Translations under genes and position numbers: made by a program
The notes under the pieces: generated by a model
Database searches by the model: none
The model's input: the letters and a program-made list of their open reading frames with translations, nothing else
Told to the model about the DNA's origin: nothing
Origin: Puccinia triticina
Taxonomy: Eukaryota; Basidiomycota; Pucciniomycetes; Pucciniales; Pucciniaceae
Direction: 5' to 3'
NCBI RefSeq assembly: GCF_026914185.1
Contig: NC_070559.1
Span: 2,356,001-2,420,000, forward strand
DNA: 64,000 nt
In this document: positions 1 through 10,572 of the stretch, piece after piece
Position numbering within the stretch: position 1 is the first letter of the stretch
Layout: the number at the start of each line of letters is the position of its first letter

Positions 1-2
1 TT

Positions 3-323
3 GAACTACAATTACCGCAACTGACAGTAAAAAAAATTGTGACGGCGCAGACTAGCGCAGACGAAGAAAACTACGACAACAGAGTAGTAGCAGATCCGTG
101 TAACAGCAACTTGATTAGTAGCACCTTGTGGACCCCTATTGCTACCGCAAAAGCGCCAAAAACTCGCCGAAAGAAGACTATAGCTCCTGTTAATATAGCC
201 GAGTGGACCTCTAATTCCACAGCGAAGTCAAGCGCAAAAGAAATCAAGAAAAAATCATCTTCTACTACAAGGAAAAGCAAAAGAATTTCTGCTAAATCTA
301 AACCTTTAGGTATTCAACATTGA
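3..323 (+). CDS. C-terminal part of unknown lysine/serine-rich protein (5' end outside window)
   Basis: The frame is open from the first bases of the window to a TAA at 321-323, so only the last ~106 residues are visible. There is no in-window ATG that must be the start. The tail is basic and low-complexity, with runs such as KTRRKK, EIKKKSSS and RKSKRISAKSK. I recognise no domain. It lies 79 bp upstream of a proline-rich retroelement-like ORF on the same strand, so it may belong to the same degraded element, or be the 3' end of a host gene. Low confidence that it is expressed. Confidence 0.3.
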   Translation, partial: ELQLPQLTVKKIVTAQTSADEENYDNRVVADPCNSNLISSTLWTPIATAKAPKTRRKKTIAPVNIAEWTSNSTAKSSAKEIKKKSSSTTRKSKRISAKSKPLGIQH

Positions 324-401
324 ATAATTCTTAATCCTCCCACTTTCCCGAGTGATTATCCTCCTTCTTACAAATAATCACTATGCCTCCCCACCTTAGA
401 A

Positions 402-1610
402 ATGGCAGAGACCTCTCAGAAGAATTGCGCCACCGCTACCGCCTCAGCCCAGCCGCAGAAGAACGGCTTCGAAGAGCTAGAATCAACCTTGCCGCCTCTG
501 CAGGAGGATTTCTTCAAGCTCCCGGAGGAGGAACCACTTCCCCCAGACACAGGGATCCCCCCGGCGCTATACCAGCCGAGAGAGACGTCCATAGCCCTAG
601 CGTCGAGCAGATCCACGCCAGTTCCACGGCCTATAGACAGGGAACACATAGATCTTACGGTGAACCTTCCTCCGACGAGTCAACCGCTCTCCCAGCCTAC
701 CAACCCCGAGGGTATGAGACCCACGGCGCCGCCCAACCTAGCCCTCCTTCCGTACACTCAGAGCCCTCGACGAGAGGCGTCCTCAGGGCCTATGGATCTT
801 ATCCTGGAAAAGGAGGAGCTATCCAGCCTCATCAGTATGTTCAACGAGCAATTCGACCTATTTGTCCGCGCCAGGGAGGCGCAGAACCCATTAACTATGA
901 GGCGCCTCCTCTCCCAAGCCTCTCTGACACAGGAAATGATAATAGAACTGGTTGGAAGGAACGACGGTATCCGTCTTTGTCAAGAATGGATACCCAGGGA
1001 CGAGCTACACAACTTAGAAGCTTCCCTAATGACTCAGAACAGCGGCCAAGGGCCGCGAAACTTGACGGCGCAGATGATCCGACCTCCTTCGCAGATAGCA
1101 ATGGTGCCGCACGCCAGTCAACAACCCATTCTAGCAATGCCGACGCCAAAACCCACGGGCTCTCAACTACGAGCTATGGCGCAGGACTTCCAGGGTCCTA
1201 TCCCCTCCAATCAGCCTCAGTTTCAGCCACAGCCACAACAGCCGCGCCTAGAGAGCCAGAATTACCAAGGACCTCCAATGGCGCCACCGCCACCGCCGCA
1301 GACGCTCCAAGTGAGGCCGCCACCAGCTTCTATACCGCGAGAGGTGGTTCAGTTATTCCGCCCCAGCCCGCATCTTCAAACTGGCGGGTACAATCCACAC
1401 CCTTATCCTCACATGCCGCAAGGATTCGCAGACCACAACCCCCCCCCCCCCCATCCTCAAAACAACTGGAGAGCATCAGAGAGGAACTGGAGACGCCCAC
1501 GGGACAACACTCAGAGGGTTCTAGAAATAGTAGAATACCTAATGAGAGCCACACAAGGAGTGAGGAGAGGCTATGGACGTGGGAGAGCCAGGGGGAGAGG
1601 CCCTTATTAG
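402..1610 (+). CDS. Proline-rich ORF1/gag-like protein of a retroelement
   Basis: This 402-residue ORF has a proline/glutamine-rich body and ends in an arginine-glycine tail (RRGYGRGRARGRG), a common nucleic-acid-binding tail of ORF1/Gag-like retroelement proteins. A short helical-looking block around residues 145-190 (FDLFVRAREAQNPLTMRRLL) precedes the disordered part. No CCHC knuckle is visible. The ORF ends TAG-ATG, and another coding-looking frame follows until it is cut by an LTR at 1732. An overlapping long frame (383-1870) is a compositional shadow of this GC-rich stretch. I infer a retroelement protein, non-LTR or LTR; a low-complexity host protein is the alternative. Confidence 0.45.
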   Translation: MAETSQKNCATATASAQPQKNGFEELESTLPPLQEDFFKLPEEEPLPPDTGIPPALYQPRETSIALASSRSTPVPRPIDREHIDLTVNLPPTSQPLSQPTNPEGMRPTAPPNLALLPYTQSPRREASSGPMDLILEKEELSSLISMFNEQFDLFVRAREAQNPLTMRRLLSQASLTQEMIIELVGRNDGIRLCQEWIPRDELHNLEASLMTQNSGQGPRNLTAQMIRPPSQIAMVPHASQQPILAMPTPKPTGSQLRAMAQDFQGPIPSNQPQFQPQPQQPRLESQNYQGPPMAPPPPPQTLQVRPPPASIPREVVQLFRPSPHLQTGGYNPHPYPHMPQGFADHNPPPPHPQNNWRASERNWRRPRDNTQRVLEIVEYLMRATQGVRRGYGRGRARGRGPY

Positions 1611-1731
1611 ATGAATCTTTGCGAAAAAGTTCCTTAAGTAGTGATTCCCCATTAGGCCTTAGTTTAGATATTGACAATCTCTCTGATCCTTCAAATAGAG
1701 AATTTTTCCTCAATAATCTCAACACTGAAAT
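1611..1731 (+). pseudogene. Start of a second retroelement ORF truncated by LTR insertion
   Basis: Immediately after the gag-like stop, the +1 frame reads a plausible acidic protein segment (LSLDIDNLSDPSNREFFLNN) that stops being element-like at 1732, where the LTR begins with TGTCAGCC. The most economical reading is that the downstream ORF of the first element was interrupted by the chromovirus or by recombination at its LTR. Too short to assign a family. Confidence 0.3.
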
Positions 1732-2575
1732 TGTCAGCCTTAGAGTCAACACAGCTGACCTAATGTCTGCCTCTTTTCTACTTATTACATATGAAATTAC
1801 ATCATATCTTTTCCATCTTAAGAGATATCATTGTTTTGACTTCATATTCTGTTTCCTAATGCAATTTTAACCCTAGTTACAACTTACCAATTCTTTGTAA
1901 CTATACTCCTTCCCTGAGTTATTGAGTTGTGGCGCCCATGCGCAGTTGTGACGTGTCAGCGCTAACAGGCGCACCAAACCACATGTACATGTGTAATTAC
2001 ATAAGCAAGCTGTGAAAATTTTTGAAGTCAGGATTCCCCTTGCCTGAGGAGGATCTACAGACTTCAGCACACCAGAACCACACCCCAGATAACCCAGGAT
2101 CACCACCAAAGAGACTCCCACACTCCCAGTATACCTACCGTCACAGGCGCCTAGGATATTGACAGTAAGTAGACTCTTTTCCCTGAACCTTGCTTATCCA
2201 GAGTGAAACTCTGTTGCTCTTAATTGCTTCTTCTTTTCTTCAACTTTTCCAATCTTAAAAGATCAAAAGGTTATCTCTGGTTAAGACCTACAAAACCAGA
2301 GCAGAGTAGTAACCCTACTTCTGAATCCCACCAACTTTTCCTTGTTGTGAGTGGAGGCTGTTGCACTATTTATTGACCTTGCACAGCTGGCATCCAACTT
2401 TTGCAGGTTGAGAATAGCCCAGATCAATTAATTAAGACTTAAAGTCTAGGCCTGATCTTCTCTTTCTCTCTTTCTTTCTTCTCTCGCTGTTTGTATTTCT
2501 TTATCCCAAGAAATCCAACCAGATTCCCCTCATTTTTCTTGTGTCCTGTTGTCACACAAGAGACACAGGCTCACA
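1732..2575 (+). repeat. 5' LTR of the chromovirus
   Basis: Starts TGTCAGCC and ends CTCACA, giving the usual TG...CA ends. It aligns along its length to 6078-6999: near-identical in the first ~450 bp, then much more diverged with indels. This places the insertion well in the past, or reflects recombination between related copies. No obvious tRNA primer-binding site follows the 3' end. Confidence 0.8.
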
Positions 2576-2579
2576 GAAA

Positions 2580-4540
2580 TGTCTAGAAATGGTCCTTTGT
2601 TTTTAGAAGAAAAATTACAAGTCTTGTTCTCAAAATTTCTCTCTGAATTATCTGGTACTGTTGAAACCATTCCTGGTACTCTTCTTGAATCTTGTGTCAG
2701 CAATTTTAAAGATGTCTTGAATCATTCCATTCTTGATCTGTTTAAGAATGAATTCATTCCCTTTTTACTTGACCAAATCCTGAACAACATAGGTGAAAGT
2801 GCCAGAGAGAAATCCACAGTGAGTAACAATGTGTTAGAACAACTGAAGAAACACATAGATGAGAAATTTGATTCAGTTCAAGATTTGATTCTGGTAAATG
2901 AATCTCAATGCCATTCCAACATGGATACAATTGGTCAAAATCTGAAATATTTTGAGGAGAAAGTGAGCAAAAATCTTTCATCCATTGGTAATCAGATCAA
3001 TGATCTTCATGCAAATGAGCACAACAGATTTGAACAATCTAAGAGAAGATTCAGTGACATATTTTCTGTAGTAAATTCTGTGAGCTCAAAGCTAGATTCC
3101 TTGATAATACCAGATGACAGAGAACAACCCCCACATCTCTTATACAATAATCCTTTTCAGAATGTCCATCATGAGCAACAACAAGAACACAGAGCCCCTC
3201 CTGCTGCTCCTACTCCTGAACCCCAGAGACCATCAAGAGATAACTTCCCCAAGCCTGCAAGCAATACTCCTGATGCAAATGCTCAAGAAGAATTCCCCTA
3301 CATTAATCATGGATCAGTAGACTTTGAAATGAGTAAGGAATTGTGGAAAGGCATTCCTAACAATGGAGACTGGGAGAAATTTTCTGGAGAATTGCCTTAC
3401 AATCATGAACTTTGGATTAAAAATGCTGATATCCTTGTCAGAGACTACTTGATGCTAGATAATATGATAATCAGTAGATTAACAATCTTGTTAACTGAAA
3501 CTGCAAGGAATTTGTACCTAGGCATCAGAGATCAGTATGGAAACAAATCTTGGGCTTGGTGGAAGAATGCCATCAGAAATAAGTTTGGCACTGAGAACTG
3601 GAAATGGAAAATGCAACAGGAGTTTGAGAATGATCACTTTGCCTATGATGGGAGAAAAATCCATAAATGGTTTGGTAATCAGAGAGAAAGACTGAAAGCT
3701 TATCAACCTGAACTCAGTCAGTATCTTATTTGTGAGGAAATCTTAAAGTAATGCCCTCCAAACCTTGAGCATGCTATTAAAAGCAGATATAAAAGAGATG
3801 CTACTGAGATGAGCTTTGAGGATATGGTTATAATTGCTGAAGAAGTCATAGACAGAGTCATGAAAAGGAACAAGCCTGTGAAAAACAATTATAATGCTCC
3901 AAACAGATCCCAATGGAGAAATAATCCTGCCCCTGAGAAAACTGATAAGCCAAATGACTCCTCTACAAAAAGGAATCATGTCTCTGCCCCTGAGAAAGAA
4001 AAACTTATATGCCATTTCTGCAAACAAACTGGCCACTTCTCCAGGGAATGCCCTAAGAAGAAGAACAGGATCAATAATGTAGGAATGGATGATGATGATG
4101 ATCCCAAGAGTTACAATGGGGAAGATCAAGGTGAACCACAAAATTCTGAATCAAAATTAGATGAAGAAGAAGAGAATCATAGAACCAACCACATGATCCT
4201 TGCCATGGACAATGGAAATGGTACTAATTATGATCCTTTAGTTGACTTTGATTTTGGAAAACATGCTGTAGAATGTGAGATAAACCAGGACTTCTCCATT
4301 GCTGAAATCCAAGCTGAAACTCATCAACCTCAGACCTGGGACAAATCCTTCCAATCTTCCCATTTAGAAGATGCTAGACTGATGAAATGTAAACCTGATA
4401 GAGGAAAAGCGCATCTTACTGGAAAAGCTAATCTCACTACTGTCCTCATTGAATCCAGAGAACACTCATGTCTTCTTGATAGTGGAGCTTCTTGCTCAAA
4501 CATCAGCAACAGATTGCTAGATCTATATTTTCTGAACTTT
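2580..4540 (+). pseudogene. Chromovirus gag-protease, interrupted by an in-frame TAA
   Basis: The ATG just after the LTR opens a gag frame with a charged, helical N-terminal half. A capsid-like region lies around 3310-3750 (ELWKGIPNNGDWEKFSGEL). The same frame continues past a single TAA at 3749-3751 to a CCHC zinc knuckle (CHFCKQTGHFSREC, about 4012-4053) and a protease active-site motif ([12 protein letters not shown], about 4470-4508). The TAA fits a CAA-to-TAA change. The gag-protease polyprotein would package the RNA and cleave itself, but here translation would stop before the zinc knuckle. Downstream it is joined to the integrase by the RT/RNase H deletion. Confidence 0.8.
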
Positions 4541-6039
4541 TGTTGAAAGATGCTAAAGATGCCCAGCTGCAAAACTCTCTACAAGATCCTTGGAGAAAGC
4601 TATATGATGAAGGAAGATTCTCTATATTTGATGGCCTCATCTACTTCAGAGAAAAACATAATTCTGTCCTAGTCCTAGCTGACAAAGAAAGCATCAACAC
4701 TATCTTACATGAATGCCATGATAGTGTATACTCTGGCCATCTTTCTGAAGACAGGACTTTGGAGAAAGTAGCTGATACTGCCTGGTGGGCTGATTGGAGA
4801 CAAGACACTGTTGAATACTGCTCTTCCTGTGATAGATGCCAGAAAGCAAATAAAGTCACAGGCAAGAGATTTGGACTGCTCATGAAAATTGAAGAACCCT
4901 CAAAGCCATGGGATGTGATTAACATGGATTGGGTAACTTCCTTGTCTCCTGGAGGAGCTGCTAGTTTCAATGCTTGTCTAGTAATAGTAGACAGATACTC
5001 CAAGACCCCCATATTTGTACCCTGCTTCAAAGATGACTCTGCCATGGACACTGCCATACTGTTTTGGAACAGAGTAATGCCTAGAACTGGCATCCCCAGA
5101 ATCATCATCTCTGACAGAGATCCCAAGTTCACATCTGAATTCTGGACTGGTTTAAATAGTATGCTAGGAACAAAACTCTCCTTCTCCACTGCTTATCACC
5201 CCCAGACTGATGGATTAGCTGAAAGAATGATCCAAACACTTGAAGATATGATCAGGAGGTTTTGTGAATATGGTCTAGAATTCAAAGACAATGATGGATA
5301 CACTCATGACTGGGTTTCACTTCTACCAATCCTTGAACTAGCATATTGCACCAGCATAAATTCAACCACTGGAAAACCTCCTCCCATCCTGGAAAAAGGC
5401 TGGATCCCAAACCTTCCCAGAAATTTCTTGAAACAAGACTCTGTAGACATTCATCCTACTGCTCTTGCCTATGGGAAAATCTTTGAGAAAGCAAGAAAAC
5501 ATGCTGAAAAATGCATAACAGAAGCAACCTCTTACAACAAAGAAAGATGGGACACGACTCACAAAGAACCATCCTTTAAAGTTGGTGATAAAGTCCTGAT
5601 ATCCACAGCAAACTTCAATAACTTGTCTGGCCCCAAGAAGATGAGAGACTCCTTTACTGGACCATTCCTTGTGAAAGCTTTACATGGGAAGAATGCTGTA
5701 GAAGTAATACTGACTGAAGAGTTCAGCCGGAAACATCCTGCATTCCCTGTCAGTTTAGTGAAACCATACAAAGACCCCAATCCAGAAAAGTTCCCCTTGA
5801 GACAGAAGGTTAAATTTGTCATTCCCCCCATAGATAAGACCCCTCAGAGTAAAGTAATACAGAAGATTCTCAGAGACAAAAGACTGAGAGTAGAGAACAT
5901 AGATGTTATGATGTACTTGGCTAGATACAAAGGCATGAGTGCTGATCATGATGAATGGCTCCTTGAGAAAGACATTCCAGACTCTGCTATCCTTCTTAGG
6001 AAATTCAGAAGTGAGAAGAGGTCTACCCCTGTGGTTTAA
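4492..6039 (+). CDS. Chromovirus integrase with chromodomain-like C-terminus (remnant of pol)
   Basis: Retroelement integrase that would insert cDNA into chromatin. The N-terminal HHCC zinc-binding domain is visible ([11 protein letters not shown] ... CSSCDRC, residues ~73-117). Next comes the DDE core: D in NMDWVT, D in SDRDPKF, and E in [18 protein letters not shown]-like region ([11 protein letters not shown]) and a chromodomain-like end ([21 protein letters not shown]) follow. The usual aromatic positions of a chromodomain are partly replaced. The frame is open for about 515 residues to TAA, but the RT and RNase H that should precede it are absent. The ATG at 4492 is only the first in frame near the deletion junction, not a natural start. 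Confidence 0.85.
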   Translation: MLKHQQQIARSIFSELLLKDAKDAQLQNSLQDPWRKLYDEGRFSIFDGLIYFREKHNSVLVLADKESINTILHECHDSVYSGHLSEDRTLEKVADTAWWADWRQDTVEYCSSCDRCQKANKVTGKRFGLLMKIEEPSKPWDVINMDWVTSLSPGGAASFNACLVIVDRYSKTPIFVPCFKDDSAMDTAILFWNRVMPRTGIPRIIISDRDPKFTSEFWTGLNSMLGTKLSFSTAYHPQTDGLAERMIQTLEDMIRRFCEYGLEFKDNDGYTHDWVSLLPILELAYCTSINSTTGKPPPILEKGWIPNLPRNFLKQDSVDIHPTALAYGKIFEKARKHAEKCITEATSYNKERWDTTHKEPSFKVGDKVLISTANFNNLSGPKKMRDSFTGPFLVKALHGKNAVEVILTEEFSRKHPAFPVSLVKPYKDPNPEKFPLRQKVKFVIPPIDKTPQSKVIQKILRDKRLRVENIDVMMYLARYKGMSADHDEWLLEKDIPDSAILLRKFRSEKRSTPVV

Positions 6040-6065
6040 TTTCTTACAGAAATCCAACCCTTTTT

Positions 6066-6077
6066 GGTGGTAGGGAA
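6066..6077 (+). other. Polypurine tract before the 3' LTR
   Basis: The purine-rich stretch GGTGGTAGGGAA abuts the TG of the 3' LTR, the expected place for the plus-strand primer of an LTR retrotransposon. It supports the LTR boundary at 6078. Confidence 0.6.
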
Positions 6078-6999
6078 TGTCAGCCTTAGAGTCAACTCAG
6101 CTGACCTAAAGTCTGCCTTTATCTACTTTTTACATATGAATTACTTCATATCTTTTTCATCTTAAGAGATAACCTTGTTTTGACTTCATATTCTGTTGTC
6201 TCACGCAATTTTAACCCTAGTTACAACTTACCAATTCTTTGTAACTATACTCCTTCCCTGAGTTATTGAGTTGTGGCGCGCACGCGCAGTTGTGACGTGT
6301 CAGCGCTACCAGGCGCGCCAAACCACATGTACATATGTAAATTACATAAGCAAACTGTGAAAATTTTTGTAGTCAGGATCCCCCTTTCCTGAGGCGGATC
6401 TACAGACTTCAGCACACCAGAACCACACCCCAGATAACCCCAGGATCACCACCAAAGAGTTTACAACACTCCCAGTATACCTACCGTCACAGGCGCCTAG
6501 GATATTGACAGTAAGTAACCTCTTTCACTGAACCTTGTTTATCTCAGAGGTACAACTCTGTGTCTTGCTTGATCTGCTCTTTTCTGCTGGCCTTTGCCTC
6601 TTCTTGATCACAGGGCTGTCCCTACATATCTGCATTCTTTTTCTGTGGTTTTTGCAAGAAAAAAACCACATAGGTTTCCCTTTGAAGAACCTTGACTATC
6701 CAGAAGGAAGCTAAAAAATTGTGGCTGGATTAAACCTATCTAATCCAGGATCCCTCCACGTTTCTTTGGTGAGAGGAGGGTGTAGCACTCTCTAGCACAG
6801 CTTGGCAGCACTCTTCTGAAGAGTTAGCATTGCCAGTGGATGTGCATTCCCACCAGAATAACCTTGAAAATCTGCTTATCTTGATCCTGCTCAGTTTCTC
6901 TCTCTCTTTTATATTTGTATTTTCTTTATCCAAAGAAATCCAAATATTTCCCCCCTTCTTTCTTGTGTCCTGCTGTCACTATAGAGACTCAGGCTCACA
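6078..6999 (+). repeat. 3' LTR of the chromovirus
   Basis: Starts TGTCAGCC and ends CTCACA like the 5' copy, but is 922 bp against 844 bp owing to indels in the second half. The first ~450 bp match the 5' copy with scattered substitutions (for example GGCGCGCACGCGCAG against GGCGCCCATGCGCAG). Confidence 0.8.
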
Positions 7000-7431
7000 A
7001 GCTCCGCCCGCTATCCCGCTTGTCACTTTCCCAGACTCCGCTCCTCTCCGACGCTTGACCTCCCACCTTCCTCTGTCTAGCCCCCGTCAGTCGGTCTCTT
7101 GCCACCGCCTCCACCCCGGTTCCACCCGCTTTGGCTGTTGTGGCTCACCCGCTGACGCGCCGCTGCTAGCAGTCCACGTGTGTAGCTCTGCCGCAGTCCA
7201 GCCCTGTCTTTTTCTGCTCTGCTCTGAATACCCAATCCAAAATCCGCAATCCGCAATCCGTGCATTCCAATCCGCGCGTGACTTTCTGTAAGCTTTCTTA
7301 GTGTGCTTTCCTGACATCATCCTCAGTGCTTATGTCACCGGAATGCATTCTGCCTGAGAAGCTTTGTGCATTCCCACCTGTGCTATCCCCGCGTGGACAT
7401 TCTACCGCGCTTGACTATATAAATCACCACA

Positions 7432-7557
7432 CCAGTCTATGCCGGTCATCAAGAGGAGTGTGTCTCTCAATGACCGGTCTATGCCGGTCATCAAGAGGAG
7501 TGTGTCTCTCAATGACCAGTCTATGCCGGTCATCGAGAGGGGTGTGTTCGCTCGATG
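7432..7557 (+). repeat. Three tandem copies of a 42-bp repeat with dyad symmetry
   Basis: Units at 7432-7473, 7474-7515 and 7516-7557, with a degenerate fourth up to about 7580. Each contains GCCGGTCATCAAGAG and its near complement CTCAATGACCGG, so each unit can fold on itself. Open frames across it are a consequence of the 42-bp (multiple of three) period and are not genes. Confidence 0.85.
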
Positions 7558-7965
7558 GCCGGCCTGTTCCGGTCATCAATTGTACATACTGCCCTCAATG
7601 GCCGGCGCAGACCGGCCATTGAGGGGGGGCTGGTTTTGGTGTGGCAGGGTGTTCACTCCATACCAGCCTGGAGTGCCAGGGTGGGCACTCCAAATGGGTG
7701 CTGGTTTTGGAGCAAACAATCCTCCACTCCAAAAATCTTGGAGTGGTTCGGATTTCACGCCTTTTTTGGCGTGCATCCGGCATTTTTTTGGCGTGCCTAA
7801 AGCCTGACCCTTAAAATAGGGATTGTTGATCTAGACCCTGGTACCAACCGGTACCTGGGTACCCCCTTGTTTTTTGTCCCACATCAAATACCTAGTACCG
7901 CACCCGGCACCGCCTGGCAGGTACCGCTGGCGGGTACCACAGGTACCGCCAACACCGCAACAACT
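7558..7965. other. Repeat-rich stretch without a gene
   Basis: Contains a GCCGGC-centred hairpin (about 7590-7625), short direct repeats around the motif 'gcactcca' and 'ggcgtgc' (7630-7800), and a cluster of GGTACC/GGTACCG motifs (7840-7950). I see no gene. Confidence 0.5.
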
Positions 7966-8740
7966 ACGCTATGCAAAGCGGGAGCGTAGCGGAAGCGTAG
8001 CAAATTCCAGGTCAGCTTTGCTGCGCTGAGGGAAGCGGCCATGCCGCTTTGGTTCTATGTTCAGGAATAGGGGGTGGGAACCCAGATCATAATAGCGCAC
8101 TATTTGTAGCGGCAAAGAGCGGGCCACCGCTACGCTAACCACTATAATAGCAGCAAACCCGCTAGATAGCCGCTTTTTAGGCTTTAGCGGCTTGGTGCCG
8201 CTGAATAGCAAGTTCAGAGCGCTAGTGCGCTTTTTGCTATAATAGCATTGGGTGCAGGGGGAAAAAACATTCATTTCAATGGGCAGGGGGGTAAAACTGT
8301 TATTTCATCTAAGGGGGAAGGAATAGTATTATTTTTATTTCTTGAGGTCAGATTAGAACTTGGGATTTTTGGCCGCCGCGTCCAACAATGAGGGTGGTGC
8401 ATCTTGTGTCCGATCACACATGGATTGGTGAGACTGCGCCGCGCGCCCAGGATGCACTTTTCAGGCGCTGATAGCGGTAAAGCGTGTTTTCCCCGCTAAC
8501 AGCGGAGAATAGCGCATTGGTGCGCTACTGCGCTACAGCTTCGCTATTTTATAGCGATAGCGCAAAAAATTCGCTCCGCTACATGGAGTTCCAATTTATC
8601 ATAGCGGGACTGTCGCTACGCTACCGCTGATAGTAGCGACAATCCCGCTCCGCTTTCGCTATGCGGTTGTAGGAATAGCGGGACATCGCTACGCTACGCT
8701 ATAATGCCGCTTTTTGTAGCGTAGCGTAGCTGTTGCGGTG
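7966..8740. repeat. TAGCG/CGCTA palindromic low-complexity field
   Basis: About 750 bp dominated by interleaved AGCGTAGC, GCTACGCT, AGCGG and CCGCTA words on both strands, with single-copy sequence only at about 8260-8450. The units have no fixed period. A second field of the same vocabulary lies at 22880-23545. No coding frame is convincing. Confidence 0.7.
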
Positions 8741-8906
8741 TTGCTGGTGTGTAGTAAGGAGTGAGGGGGGACGAAACATAGTGAGGGATGCGGGATGATG
8801 AGTAATCCATTCTTGGCCTTTGCCAATGAAAGCAGATGCACTGAAATTTTCCCAAGCTTCTACTGATGCGAGTTAAAATTTAACCGTACATGATTTACAT
8901 TAAAAT

Positions 8907-9522
8907 TTAACCGTAGATACGCATATGGACCATGACGCAGATCCAACCGCAAACCATCACTGATGCAATTATATCCTCGAAAAGCTTCTTTGTTACGCGC
9001 GGTTGATCGTTTGCGGCTATGTTGGTGGCCATACCAGCTATTTGCCTTTTGGCTGACTCAAGGTCCGATTCAGGTATTTCTTTTCCTGTGACGACCGCTC
9101 GTTTACATTTCGGGCATTGAACCTTTCCTGCGACGCAAGGTATGTGGAAATCATGGGCACACGCGATACATCGTCTGAGTTCTTCACCTTGAACGAATGC
9201 AACCCGACAGACTGGACAGCTCTTCGTTGAACCAAGATTTACGACTACTTTCTGTTCGCCGGGTATACGTATACGAATTTCGCCATTGACCCCTGGATGA
9301 GATGAACTGAGGCTCACAGCTTCTCGGCTTCCTTCTGAATTCTATAAACAATGGACCATAGTTCAGTCGCAAGGAATCTTTCATTGGGGGAATCGAGGCC
9401 TCCAACTTACCCCACGATTGGATGGCCCAGCTAAATCCGTGACTTCGCGACCGATTCCAAAACGATTGCTCATCGCGAAGCATCTGCCAACGAGAATCTA
9501 TTGAACATGAAATTTCGTACAT
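8907..9522 (-). CDS. Small RING-H2 finger protein (two exons)
   Basis: Probable E3 ubiquitin ligase-type protein of about 179 residues. Exon 1 runs 9522-9411 from an ATG at 9522. A 76-bp intron (GTAAGT ... TTCAG, 9410-9335) joins in phase to exon 2 (9334-8907, stop TAA). The RING-H2 signature is near the middle: CPVC, then C-A-H-x2-H-x2-C, then CPKC. This matches C-x2-C...C-x-H-x2-H-x2-C-x6-C-x2-C. The C-terminus is hydrophobic (SVMVCGWICVMVH) and could be a membrane anchor, which is inference. Without the splice the RING frame would lack an ATG, which favours this model. Neighbours are repeats on the right-hand low-coordinate side and the Ubc2-like gene on the same strand. The substrate is unknown. 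Confidence 0.65.
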
Positions 9523-10572
9523 TGTCTTAGACGATAAAAATCAAAGGAATGGTGATGAACGGTCTCATATACATACCAGGCAAAGAATTAACCGGGCCGC
9601 CATAGGGGATATCGAAACACGGGTATGGCGCTGCCAAATGGTTTGGGATGAGAGATCGGATTAAAAGCTAAGACGATTATCAAAAAGCGCGGGGCGCTGT
9701 TGTGAAAACCTGGTGCTCGATTGCTAGATCAGAAAGCGGAGTGCTTGTGATTGTACGTGTTGGTTCCTGCGAAAGACAAGGGATATTGGAACGAGGACAT
9801 GCTTTCGAGGCCATTGACCTTCCTATCTTTTATATCGGTGCGTCAGGATAACCCCACGTGGAGAAGGCGCCAATTTCTTGCAACATGTTGTACGTCTGAT
9901 GAAAAGTATCATTGAAAAGGGCTTGGATGGATGAAGTGATGTGTAATTGAACTACCGTGAAACCCTAACTTAGCAAGTCCCTCCTCCTCGGGGGAGCGAA
10001 GCGACCTCGGAAGGAGGGTCCCTGCGGGACAGCGTCCCCCCTCCACATAGAGAGGGACTTAGTTAAGTTAGCGTGAAACCTGTCTTCATATGGACCACAA
10101 GATGATTGTACGTTCCTGACGGATCTTCCTTTGGCCCGGTCGTCAAACCGGACATGACATATACCCGGCCGAAAATGCCGGGTTTTTTCACTGATGACAC
10201 CCCTATCAATACATGATTACAATGTTTGATATTGATTAAAACATGTTGCAAGTATTGAACAAAAAAGGAAGAAGTGAATAAGGGCAAAGCTGGCCAGAAC
10301 TTCTTTCACAAATCTGGATGTGTTTATCGAGCTAGCTAAGGCTCTACACCATCATCATCAGATAAAAAAAAAAGAAAGCGGGTTGAAAAAAAAAAACCAT
10401 CATAGCTAATGGATCACTTGATTAGTTTAACAAGGTTGGTCTGTCTAGACAGAAATAAAGAAACAAAGAAATATCGGACACTTGGTGCACAGAAAGAAGA
10501 AAAAAGGGATTATAATATAAGCGGATGGAATTGAAACAAGAAAAAAAAAGTAAAGAAGACGAGAGAGTATTT
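9523..10572. other. Intergenic region between RING-H2 and Ubc2-like genes
   Basis: No gene recognised. It holds the putative 5' region of the RING-H2 gene (about 9523-9900), a palindromic repeat at 9965-10071, and A-rich sequence (10360-10570) that is probably the 3' flank of the Ubc2-like gene. Confidence 0.5.
9965..10071. repeat. Palindromic AAGTCCCTC hairpin element
   Basis: Left arm CTAACTTAGCAAGTCCCTCC pairs with a right arm containing GAGGGACTTAGTTAAGTTAG. The GC-rich interior (gggagcgaagcgacctc) is itself dyadic. Related copies occur at 32222-32327, and single arms near 22285, 47222 and 53828. Confidence 0.7.

Larger units (their letters stand above)
1732..6999 (+). mobile_element. 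Ty3/gypsy chromovirus lacking reverse transcriptase and RNase H
   Basis: Two diverged LTRs (1732-2575 and 6078-6999) flank gag, an aspartic-protease motif and an integrase with a chromodomain-like tail, in the gypsy order. The internal region is only 3.5 kb. The protease DSGA motif at about 4480 is followed within about 30 bp by the segment just upstream of the integrase zinc-binding domain, so the whole RT and RNase H region is missing. A purine-rich tract precedes the 3' LTR. The outer flanks (gaaat before, agctc after) do not form a target-site duplication. The element is therefore defective and could only move with enzymes supplied in trans. Confidence 0.85.

Noticed and set aside
383..1870. 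Long 495-codon frame overlapping the proline-rich ORF
   Set aside because: It overlaps the 402-1610 frame almost entirely, runs on into LTR sequence, and its Ser/Thr/Pro content follows from the GC-rich codons of the other frame. Only its 1611-1731 part looks coding.
7326..7807. Open frames across the 42-bp tandem repeats
   Set aside because: The repeat period is a multiple of three, so stops are absent by construction; no domain or splice partner.
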